A stretch of DNA of 64,000 nt. It comes from Carya illinoinensis (Eukaryota > Streptophyta > Magnoliopsida > Fagales > Juglandaceae). Position numbers and translations under genes: made by a program. Location of the stretch: NCBI RefSeq assembly GCF_018687715.1, contig NC_056764.1:14688501-14752500 (forward strand), read 5' to 3'. Shown here piece after piece: positions 35,159 to 47,600 of this stretch; position 1 is the stretch's first letter, and every line of letters starts with the position of its first letter. The notes beneath the pieces are model-generated. The model ran no database searches. It saw only the letters and a program-made list of their open reading frames with translations, and was not told where the DNA came from.

Positions 35159-38100
35159 ATGTTTTGGAAGATCACATCTCTCTCTGCCTCCTCACCCGTA
35201 AGTGATTTTAAACCCGAATGGTATTTGACTCTCAATAATGCTAATTCGCTGGCTTTGTATGTCTATGAAATAGACTGCCATGTTTAGATTTTCTTTCTTT
35301 CTTTTTTCCCATGTTTTCTGCGGCATATTTCTTCTTTTGTTCTTGGAAATGGAAAACTAGTTTCGTTTTGGTTCTATTAATTGTTGACCGTATAATTGTT
35401 GTTTCAACTGGATGATATGTTTCATTCCAATTTGCTTTGGACTAATTTACCTGAGTTGTACTAGTTTTGTTTGTTGAATATGTTTAGTTTTTAGCCGCAA
35501 CGTTTTTATTTATATTATGAATTTCTTCTAGTGGCTTACTTCTTGTGGTTTTCTGTAATCTAGAGATTTGAGGGGTTCAGTCTCTGGGTTTTTCGTTTGC
35601 GCATCAGTATAGCCTAAATTAATCTGCATGTAGTTAAAGTTGTAGAATCCATGTTTTTCTTTACAAAACTCCATTTCACCTTCTTTCGGCTGCTGGAAAT
35701 TTGGAATGAACCTTGTCTATTAGAAGCTTTTGGTCTTATGAATTTGAATCCAGAAAAATATCTAGGAATTTGAATGGTTTTTCAAGGAATTAGAGGTACT
35801 TATCACGAGAAATTCTAGTGTAGGAACCTATTAATGCCTGGGTTTGATTGCTGGCATTGCTCTTTACTATTGTCCCCATATGATCTTCCTCTCCAACTTA
35901 TTCAAACTTTTGTGTTTTTCTTGTATACAGGTGGAGTCACTATTGGACAAGGAGAATTTCACTTTGGAAGAGCTTTTGGATGAAGAAGAAATAATTCAAG
36001 AATGCAAAGCATTAAACAGTCGGCTCATTAACTTGTAGCATTTCTTCTCCATTCTCTTGAAACGTGTTTTTATCAACTTTATCATCTATATTACCTTGTT
36101 TTCCCATCCAATTTCTAAATAGTCGGTTTGCTTGGAAGTCAACGGAATTGATATTAACTGTATGCTGTTTATTGGATAATATAGAAGTTAATCCTGGAAA
36201 CTACGTGATATTTATGTTTCAGTCTACGGGATAGAGCCCAGGTGGAGCAGTTATTGGGCTATATTGTTGAAGAAGCCCCAGAGGATGCTGAAAGCAAACG
36301 AGTCTTCAAGTATATTACTCTGACTTGATAAAGAAATGAATCTTCTTATATTTTCAAATTGAAAGCTCTCTGTTTTCTGAAATTTTCTACCTTTCTTCTG
36401 ATTTTCAATCATAATTTTTTTTTCATGCTGTAGGTTTCCATTCATTGCCTGTGAGATCTTCACATGTGAAATTGATGTTATTTTGAAAACTTTGGTTGAG
36501 GAAGAGGAGGTACATGTTTACGGTTTTTCATGATCACATTATCTATAAGGATGGAGGTTGTTATGGTTTCCCATTTCTAGCTCCTAACTTGTAATTAGGT
36601 CCTCTCCTTTGTATACTTCATGTCTACTTGGGCTTTACCTATCTATGTGATTCAATAAAATTTTATTTTACCTATAAAAATAGGTTTTGATATTGGTTTC
36701 TTTTTCTTTCCCTGTGATTGCAGCTGATGAATTTGCTCTTCTCCTTCTTGGAACCTAATCGTCCGCATAGTACCTTGCTGGCTGGGTATTTTAGCAAGGT
36801 ATGCCACGATGATAGAAGGAACTTTGGATTGTTTGATATTTCACTTCTGCTCTAGTTGATGGAATTCTTGAAGCCCTGTTTTTTTTTTTTTGGTTCTCAT
36901 GTTAGGTTGTTGTATGCCTTATGATACGGAAGACGGTCCCACTTATGAATTATGTCCAAGTAAGCAACTTTCTTAAATCAGCATGTTGTATGATTGAAAG
37001 TTTTAGATTTTGTTGTGAACTCTTCCAACATTCTGGAAATGATGGTGTGCTTCTAAATTGAAACTATTACTTCCTGTTCATGGCAAGCATCAATTGAATG
37101 TGCCTGACTTTAATGTATGCTTTATGTTGTGGTCAACTGCACCCTCTGAACAACTTGTGGTTGTAGCTTGTGGGCATAAAATTATTGATGACTTCACATT
37201 GTATTTTCCCCCAGCAATGTTGTTTGACTCAAAGTGAAGGGATTGAGTTCTTTGCTATTATTGGCACCTTTTTAGGCAATGGTGACTTGTGATACCAAGC
37301 TTGTTTCATTCTGGTGGTGATAGATCTTTTGATAACATAACTATATACTTCTGAATACAGTAACTTTTGAGACCGTCAAATTGGTTTCACTTATTTCTTA
37401 TCCATTGCTATTGTGTGGCTACCCAGTACATTTTTGAAGCCATCTTTTCTGTTTGTTGCAAAAGAGTGGTGGCGTTGCTTTTTTGTATTTGAATTACTGT
37501 GCATATTATGGAGCACTTCTTAAATCTTTTTCCCATGTATGTATGTTTATATTTAGTGTGTCAACTAGTGTCTCCTTTATTTGTATTGCTTTCATATGGT
37601 GTTTTTTTGTAGCTGGTATTTCGTTCTTCTTGCATAACCACCAATACGGCGATCTTTTATTTTTTTTGGGTTTTTTTTTTTTGTTAAAACCTGCCAACCA
37701 AAGTTGCATTGGAACTTCTTCTAGCATGAAATTTCTTCTTGTATCACATGGTTCTGTGCAGTCAAGCACTAATGCGGTTCCAGATGCTAGATCTTTAGAA
37801 TCATCTACTGCATGAAAATTTTCGTTTTTAAACTTTGGTTACTATTTTTTGACATATAAGTGAAAATAAACAAGAATCTCAGAATTTAAATGCTTTATTT
37901 TAAGGCTTTGTCCTTCTTCTTTTGCGTATTTGCTAATTTGCTTAGTTGGTTAATGAACATAAAAGTTTGTGCTTATATTTTTCTGAACTACTACAAAAAC
38001 TAAAATGGAATTCAACTGTCTAATGTTTCTGTGGCTAAAGCCATGCTTATTTAATGGCTCGGTGCAGTCAAGCAGTAGTGCTTTGATCACCAGTTCCAGA

Positions 38101-38584
38101 TGCTAGTTCTTTAGAATTATCTACTGCATAAAAATTTTCGTTTTTTTAAACTTTGCTCATTAGTTTTTGACTGACATGTGAAAATAGAGAAGAATCTCAG
38201 AATTTAAGATTTTAAGCCTTAAGTGCCTTCTTATTTTGGGTATTAGCTAATTTGCTTAGTTGGTTAATGAACATTAAAGTTTGCGCTTATATTTTTCTGA
38301 ACCTCCTAAAACTAAAATGGGATTCAACTGCCTAATGTTTCTGTGGCTAAGGCCATGTTGATTTAATCTGCAATATTTAATGCACTTTGAAAGTTATATA
38401 TCTATTTGATGGGAATCTTGACATCATGTGAAAACTGTTCCCGGATCTCTGATTAGTTTACTAACTCTTAAGATATTCACTCTGGTTTGGTACCTTTAGG
38501 AAAAATGCCTTCAAATCTAGTTACCTCTTGCCTGTCAGAAACAGGCATGATAGTGGATTACTTTCTTTAACATCTACAGAAAAT

Positions 38585-38635
<51 letters not shown>

Positions 38636-41600
38636 CTTATGGCCTAGGAAACTATATTGGATTCACACATTAGTTGATCATTACAGGCTCATCAGGACGT
38701 TTTTCGCCATTTGGTTGATTTGATAGGAATTACATCTATCATGGAGGTAAAACCTTTCTACTACATTGGCTATATTGTTTTTATAAGTTCTGCATTTTAC
38801 ATTTAAATTGGTCTGAGGTGGTCTTTTAATGCAGGTCTTGGTTCGACTTGTAGGCTCCAATGACCATGTGTATCCCAACTACGTAGATGTTATGCAATGG
38901 TTGGCTGATAGCAATCTGCTAGAAATGATTGTGGATAAACTGAGTCCATCAGTAAGTGCCATAATGCATTTCTAATTTAGGTTCAGTAATGCCTTTTCAT
39001 GCTTACTTGCTGAGCACACATGCACATCATTTAGGAGCCATTGGCATTTAATGTGTCTTTTTAGTTAGAGTTTCACCACTATGCCTGATATATATATATA
39101 TATATATATATGAAAAGAACCCTAGTTGACCAGTACATCCGTTTAAGATTCTTTAAGTTCAGCAAATTCTGCATGTCCCACCTTTGAATCTCCAATAATT
39201 TTATGCTCATTATTAGAATGCTATTGAGCCACAGCTTCCTTTGATTTACGCTGAATGGAAGCTTAGAATCTAGGTGGTTGTGTATATATGACGGGCCCAC
39301 TCTGGGATTCCCAATCAGCCGTTTTATTTTCAAATATGCTTTTGCCACCTTACCTGGGTGTAGCATGTACACAAGGTTTTACTGGCTCGCTTTAGTGCCT
39401 TTTCTAGCATTTACCTTTGGGCTCATAATAATTTATGCTAAATTATATCTTAGATTCCTATCGAGTACCTAGATTGGAATTTTTATAGGGAAAATAATTT
39501 TTATTAGAAGGAATGAAAGAATGGGCATAGCCCAAGTACAATACTGCCACAAAAGTTGATGACTTGGTAAGCACTGATGTGTCGCTGAAGCCATTTTATG
39601 ATGGTATTATTGGTCAAATTGATAGCACCTCATTTGGTCAAAATTATAATAGCAACAATGTATATTGTAGTAGGGGATGGGTCGGGAGTTAGATTCTGGC
39701 ATGACAAATGGTGTGGTGAACGGAGCCTCAAAGACAACTTCCCCACCATATTCGAGTTAGCACAAGTCAAGGATGCAGTGATAGCGGATTTGTTGGTTTT
39801 CTCTAATGGCGTCCCTCATTGGAATGTGGAATTTTCTAGGGCAGCACAAGATTGGGAGTTGGAGGTTATCACAGAATTCTATGCAACACTATATTCAATA
39901 CGCATGACAGAGGGCTCCATGGATAGGATATTGTGGAGTCCCTCAAAGAAAGGTAAATTCACGGTCAGATCGTTTCACACAGTTTTATCCAGCCCAGGCA
40001 TGCTCAATTTCCCTTGGAAAAGCATTTGGCAGACGAAAGCTCCTTCAAAAGCAGCGTTCTTTGTGTGGACAGCAGCACTAGGTAAAATTCTCACCATAGA
40101 TAACCTAAGAAGACGTCGAGTAATGGTAATGGATTGTGTTGTATGTGCAAGAAAGATGGGGAATCAGTTGATCATCTGTTTCTACATTGTGAGGTGGCTA
40201 GGACCATGTGGGCAGATTTCTTTACGGGTCTTGGAGTAGCATGGGTCATGCCCCATAGATTGGTGGATTTTCTAGCTTGCCGGAGAGGACTTTGAGGAGA
40301 TTCACGGGTGGTAGTAATATGGAAAATGGTACCCATATGCATGTGTTGGTGCATATGGCAAGAGAGAAATGATAGAAGTTTTGAAGACCATGAGAGAACA
40401 ATGGGGGAGCTGAAAGTTTTTTTCTTCAAAACTTTGTTTTCTTGGGTGGGAGCCATTGTATGTAATGAACTAAATGTCCATGACTTTCTTATTGGAAAAA
40501 TATAGTTACAAGCATAATTGTGCACTAATGTGATGTGATTGGTCAAAAAGTAGATTTTATTAAAAACAGTGTTAATTTAAATTTTAAGTATGAATGAATC
40601 AGTATTGGTACACAGATTAGTATGCGAATGTGTTTTTATATAGCAAAACTCTTCTTATTTCGATTGTAAACTCTAGATAGGTATCTTTCAAGTATATGCC
40701 ATGTGTACTTGGGATTTGCCATTTATGATGAATAAAACTTCTTGATTACCGATCAAAAAAATAATTGCAACAATGTTAGTAGAACTTTTTGAAGTCTAAG
40801 GACCAAAATAAACCCTTATATATTAGGGACTAACAAATACAAATAAAAAAACAATTAGGGACTAGCAATATAGTTCGTGAGGATGAGATAAAGCAGCACC
40901 AAAGTGGAGCATTGGAGTAGGTTATAAGTTTGGGACAAGGCATTGTGGAGAGTGCTGATCGACCCCAAGGATAGTGGAGCACTGTGGGGGCTGCTTTTTT
41001 TTTCTTTTGGGGTGGGGGGGGGGGGTGGGTGGAGTGCTCCAATGTGGTACATGGGGCATATGGTGTGGGGTTGTGGAAGAATATTAGAGGAGGATAACCT
41101 ATAAAAGGAAAATTAATATTAGAGGAGGATGGGGTTTTTCTATTGACATATCATATTTGTGGTCGGTGATATGGCTATAGGATCATATTTTGGCATGATA
41201 TATGGTGTGGAGATAGAGCCCTAAAAGTCTCTTTTCCAAAGCAGTGTTCTGAATAGTGCGTGAGCAGGAAGCTTCAGTGGTTGATTTATTGGGAGTTGCT
41301 GGAGGTTTTCTGCAGTGGAATGTTATTTTTTCTGAGGGAAGCCCAAGATTGGAAAATTGGTGTATTCTCTGACTTCTTTAATCTATTATATTCTGTAGGA
41401 GCCAGGGATGGAGGAAGCAATCTGAAGCGATAATGTCTTTTGGATCCCTTCCTGAAAAGGGAAATTCTATGTCCGCTCATTCTATGAGGCCATTACTAGT
41501 CAACACTGCAATCCTTTTCCTTGTAGTATGTGGAGGACTAAGGCGCCTCTTAAGGCCACTTTCTTCATTTGAACAGCTTCTTTGGGGAAGGTTCTGATCA

Positions 41601-44600
41601 TGGACAACCTAAGGAAAAGATGGATCATAGTAATTGACTGGTGTTGCATGTGTAGGAGAAGTGGGGACCGGATGATTTGCTTCTTTACTGTGTGGTGGCT
41701 AGGCCCTATGGGATGATATCTCCAGTAGAGTGGGGCTAGCTTGTGTTATGCCTTGGAAGTTGGTTGATATCCTTGCCAATTGAAGAGGTCTATACTGCAT
41801 CCCGCAAATTGTAGCAATATGGAAGATGGTCTCATATGTCTATTGTGGTGCATTTGGAGGGAAAGGATCGATTGGAACTTTGAAGACAGAATGCTCGTTG
41901 GATGAACTTATATGCTTCTTTGCCATACTAATGTCATGAGTGATGGCTATGGATTTCTTTTTCCTTTTTCTTTTTTTTTTTTCCTTGAACGATTTCTATA
42001 AATTTCAACTGACTTAACTTTCATGATTTTCTAGTTCTTGATTGGTGTCTTCTCTTGTATACATCCTGTGGATATTTATAATTTTTTTTTTTTTTTTTAC
42101 AAAAATGTTTGTGACAAGGTTTATCATATTCTGCTATAACCTGCTGGTCTGGCATTTTCTGTTATTATCTAATAGTTGATTTTACTTGGACCAGAGTCCT
42201 CCTGAGGTTCATGCTAATGCGGCTGAAACACTATGTGCCATAACACGAAATGCCTCATCAGCCCTGGCCTCCAAACTTTCTAGCCCAAGGTTTGTATTGA
42301 GATAGCATTTCGGTTCGTCAATTGAACACAGGCAGGTGCAAATGTACATTATTATTTATTTGTTCAAATTTTAGAAAGATGTTTTGAATTTGTTATGTAT
42401 GTCAGCTTTGTTGCAAGGATATTTGGTCATGCATTGGAAGACTCGCATTCGAAATCTTGCCTTGTCCACTCGCTTTCTGTTTGTATTTCATTGTTAGACC
42501 CAAACAAATCTGCAACAGCTTCTCCCATGTTTCATTCTTTTCGAATTCAACATATGTATGAGCCTCCAATCTCTGTGAACCCTGAGACGATTGGTGCAAT
42601 GCTCCCCAAACTTGGTGAGTTTTTCAATGTATTTTACTTTAGGTGTTTTAAACTGAAATTCGTTAAAATGTTCACCTAGTTGATTATTTCTTCTCATGCC
42701 AAATGTGCTGTTTGATGTACTCCCTATAAAATAATTGTGCATCTATTACATTCCTATTACATAACACAATTGACTATATGCTTGCCCATTTTTTCTTGGC
42801 CGGGAAGAGAGAATTCTTGCTAGAAGGGGATGCTACATTATCTCAACTTAATTATTTTGTTTTTCAATTCAGAGCGAACTTTTTCCAACATGAATTCAAA
42901 GATATCTGAGTTCGTTTTAAATATGTACTGTATTACATGTTTTCACGATATGATAAAATATGTTAAGCAACTTACTTTTCGCTTGGCTTCCTTGCGTTTG
43001 ATTCATTTACATGGTGAAGTCCACCACACTTGGCCACGTGTAATATAACACTGGAATCCAAAGATAACCAATAAATGGGTAGTGAGTAGCTAGAGAACAT
43101 ACAAATGCTATGTGAATTATGTTCTTTTATGTTGCTTGATGGTCGTCAAGAAGCATTACATTTCTGAATTGTTTGTCAAACTTAGATCTCTTTTTCGTTA
43201 TTGGTGTGAATGGAAGTGAGAAGGCCTTCTTTCCAAGTACATGGTGTTGGGTTTTTCTATATTGCTTTGTTTGCTTTCATGCGTTCTACATTTGGTTATT
43301 TAGCATATTCGTACTCATAAAAAAATGTATCATATTTGCTCTGTTTCCTTGTTTTCTTGAAAAATAGTTTCTAGTTTAGGAGATGAGATAGCCAAACAAA
43401 GGTGGGTAACTTTCATGAGATTGATATGATGCGAATTTCTTATTTAACACTTGTTGCCATTTGAACTCTAAGATGAACAAGATGAATACATGCCATGTAA
43501 CAATTTATAGAATTACTTAAGATAGATCGTGTATGAAACATAAGGATATAAAGATACCATGGCAATTGGGATTTGAATCTAATGATTGGGAATAATTAAA
43601 TTTAAAACGACGTTACAAGTTGATAGGTTGATCCTGATTTAAATAGTGAATTTTAATGGTATTGGAATCAATTCTAACCAGACATGTGGGACTTGAGCCA
43701 TACCATTATTTGATGAGGACGCTAGGGATTTAAGTGGGAGAGATTGTAATGCCATGCTAAGTCCCATATTGGGTGAGAGAAGTTTGATAGATGCAAATGA
43801 GTCTGATAAAGGTGGGACTGAGTGACAAATCCTACATTGGTTCCTTACTAGGTGGAACTGGGCTTTAAAATAATTTTAAAGAGCTCCAATTGTTATCTTT
43901 TGGAGTTCAAGTCCACAATGTGCCTTGGGCTTTCCTTGGGTCATTACATGCCATCATTGGGTACATATGCTACTCTTCTTTGGAGTCCTGCCATTGGGAA
44001 GACACTAGATATGGTGAAACAAACGAGGATGTTGGATAAATTGAATGCCGCATGGACACAACAATGCTTTATCATAATACAGAGTGTTTAAAATTTCTGG
44101 AAGGTCCATAATTACTTTTAAATCTGGAGAGTCCCACAAAAGGAACAGGGAAAAAAGTGCCCCCAACGAAGAGGGAGCGCAAAAATTGGAACTTAAATTT
44201 TAAGACTGACAACTTCAATCTATCCTGCAGCTATAATTATCATTCCAGACAAGCCATATTGAATACCACTTAGTAGCCTCACAAACACTGCTGTTTTTAT
44301 GCTTTTCAAACCTTCATTTTTACTATTATTGTACAGGTGACTTGCTTACACTTCTGATTGTGTCATCTGATGAGAAGAAACTGCCTACAACGTATGGAGA
44401 ATTGAGGCCTCCTCTTGGGAAGCATCGGTTAAAGGTTGGTTTGTTTCTTTATTATAAGTTTAATATGCAGAAACCCTAATCTCCCAATTTTGATCTTCAG
44501 TGGAGTAAACTAACAGATTTGGTTGTCATATATCCTAAGCGCATAGTCAAGATTTGGAAATTGTTGCGTCATTTTTATTTCAGGTTAAAACTCGTTTGTG

Positions 44601-47600
44601 CCAGAAACTGACTTTATTGTTGTCTTTTTTATTCCAACTTTATTTTCCCCCTTTTTTTTTTTACTATTCTTTCCAGATTGTGGAGTTCATTGCTGTGCTA
44701 TGGAAAACTGCCAATGATTCTGCAGAGAACGAATTGGTCAGCTCAGGGACCATTCGACGAGTCATTGATCTTTTCTTCGAGTAATTTTTTCATTTTTTCA
44801 TTCTGAATACATGAGTAGTCTAGCTTTTTCTGATGAGTTGTATGAGTGGTCAAGTTATCCAGATGAAGCTTGATCTCTTTGTGCAAGAATTGTTTTTGTT
44901 TTTTGGGTTAGATTGAAGATGCATGGTTTTGTTAGTTTTATGCGTTTAATGAATGCAGGTATCCATTCAATAACTCGCTGCATCACCATGTAGAGAGTAT
45001 CATATTGTCATGCTTGGAAAGCAAGAGTGATGGTATCGTCAATCATCTTCTTCGAGAGTGTGATTTGATTGGAAAGATTCTCCAAACAGATAAACATCCT
45101 ATACTTTCTGGTGACAGTAATCAGGTCACTATCTTTTATGATTCTCAAATACCACTATAGCACATCCAATGAGTGAAACAAGATAAAAAAGGACAATAAT
45201 TATCGAAAAAAGTACAAAGGAAAATTGTAGATTTACAATCTATCCATCTTTAGTTTCCTTTCAATTGTATATGATGAAATTAATGTACTTATCATCTGTA
45301 ATAGCACATGGTTACATGCAGAGTCATTTATGTTCTCTTTAGCTATTGATTGTGCCAGAAATTCTTATTATTTTTAACTTTCCCTGAATTTGTAGCCAAC
45401 AATACCTGCTGCTGGAAAACAGATGCCTCGCATAGGAAACCTTGGACACATTACACGAATTTCTAATAAGCTTGTTCAGTTGGGAAACAGTCAGACCCAC
45501 ATTCAGGCATGTCTTCAGGTGGGTTATAGATGGAGGAAGAGGTTTAAGGGTATGTTAGGAGTTGCTGGGTTTATGTCCTTCCCAAAGTAATTCTGCTATG
45601 TGCTATGCTTTACCTGGAAAGTAAAGTTTCCTGGGTGGAAGATATATTTAGACCACTTCCTTGGTGCCCGGACTAATAGCAGGAGTTTTGTAAAAACCGT
45701 CTCTTTCAGTGTGTATTTTCTTATCAAATTATGTGTGTTGTAGTTGGTGAATTATTGTTATTTAACCTTGACTAGATGATTTGTTTTGAACTTGTCTTTA
45801 GATCATGCTTTTTATGTGTTCCTAAAAAGTTATGTGATCTTCATTTTTTTTAATATTGCAATGTCTGTATTTCCTCTTATTGTCTGTGGTATTGGGTGCA
45901 ACATTGGTATCTATCCTTGATAAAATCAAAGAACTTTGAAGAAGAAGAAGTCAAAAGAACTTCTCTTGGACACATATAAGGATAATTTTGCAGTATCTCT
46001 TACAAATGGACACGCTTTTCTTTTTAATATCCATGCTAACGCAACTATTTTCATCTGTTCTTTATAGGAAAATAGTCAATGGAATGAGTGGCAGGCTACC
46101 ATTCTGCAGGACCGCAATATGGTTGAAAATGTCTATCGATGGGCTTGTGGGTATGATCTTGTTTCATCTATGTGCTATGCATGTTCTAGATTTATTCAAA
46201 TTAAGCAATTTTTCAAGTATGAGATTTTGGAGGCTTTCGTAACATATTGAAAATTACGGAGTATTGTGCATAATTGAGTTGTGATTTACAGGATATTTCT
46301 GATAACAGACTTCAAAATGATTTCTTATGAGATTTGAAGTGTTCTGAAGTGAGGAATTTAATGAAATGTTTGTTATATGGAAAATTTTAGCTTCAAAAGC
46401 ATTATTGGGACTAGTCAGTTATCTATATCATTTTATTTACCCATAAATAAAGTTACTTATATCATTTTATCACCGAGTGCAATTGCACTTCATTACGGTT
46501 GTGTTATTCTAGTATAGTGAAAAAAGGTCAATTGTGTTTGTATTTTCCCTTTTTGTCTGGATCCTTACTTTAGTCTGTTTGTAATGTTCTTCACTGCATT
46601 TAACGCCACTGATCTTTCTTCTTTCTTGTTTTATTCTTCCATCCCCAATTTTCTCCCTACTGTTTGCAGTCGTCCGACCGCATTGCAAGATAGGACAAGG
46701 GACAGTGATGATGATGATCTTCATGATAGAGATTATGATGTAGCGGCCCTAGCAAATAATTTGAGCCAGGCCTTTCGCTACAAAATCTATGGGAATGAAG
46801 ATGCTGAAGAGGTTTATAGTTAGATGCTTTTTAATCATAATATTACCATCCTTTTTTCATCTGTAATTTTTCATTCTGCCAACCTTTGGATTGGGGAGGG
46901 TGGAGGGGTTGGTTTTGCAATTCGTTTGATGTTTGAATGTCATGGTTGCAGGACCATGGAGCTCTTGATCGTGATGATGAGGTAATTATTTTCTTATATT
47001 GAAGTAGTTTTCCTGATTCGAATGTAAAGGCAAAGGTTTGATGTGCCTTATTTAGCTTGAATAAGTATGAAGATCTAGTATGTGTAGGAATGTTATATAT
47101 TTTTTGGCTCTTAATATACAGGATGTATACTTCGACGACGAATCTGCCGAAGTTGTAATATCATCCTTGAGGCTAGGCGATGATCAAGGGAGGTTAGTTT
47201 ATAAATTATTTTCTTTAGAGAAATATAGCACTAAGAATTCTTACATACTATTTTGATTAGTTCAGTGGGAGAATATTGTCGAGCAAGAGTTCATAGCTGT
47301 TATGAAGCATTTCTCACTATCTGCCAGTCCAACCCCTTCTGGACCCTGTTTTCAGAGTTTGGAATGTGCACCCATTGTGTGAACTACTGCTTCTGGTACT
47401 AGTGAGAAAGGAGAGTAGAGTAGTGTAAGGGAACAAAAAATACTTTGAAGAAGCCGACCAAATAAAGTGCTATACATTATTATCTGGGGCAAATACACAG
47501 GCTGTGAGCTACAGTTAAAATGTACATCATACTTGTGGGAAAACAAGAAGATGAAAATGTACAACACCTCTGTAAAATATGGTCTTTGTTAGTATTTCCT

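Noticed and set aside
39598..40505. 213-codon frame as a separate gene within intron 8
   Set aside because: Its content is the zf-RVT portion of a LINE, 5'-truncated and frameshifted.
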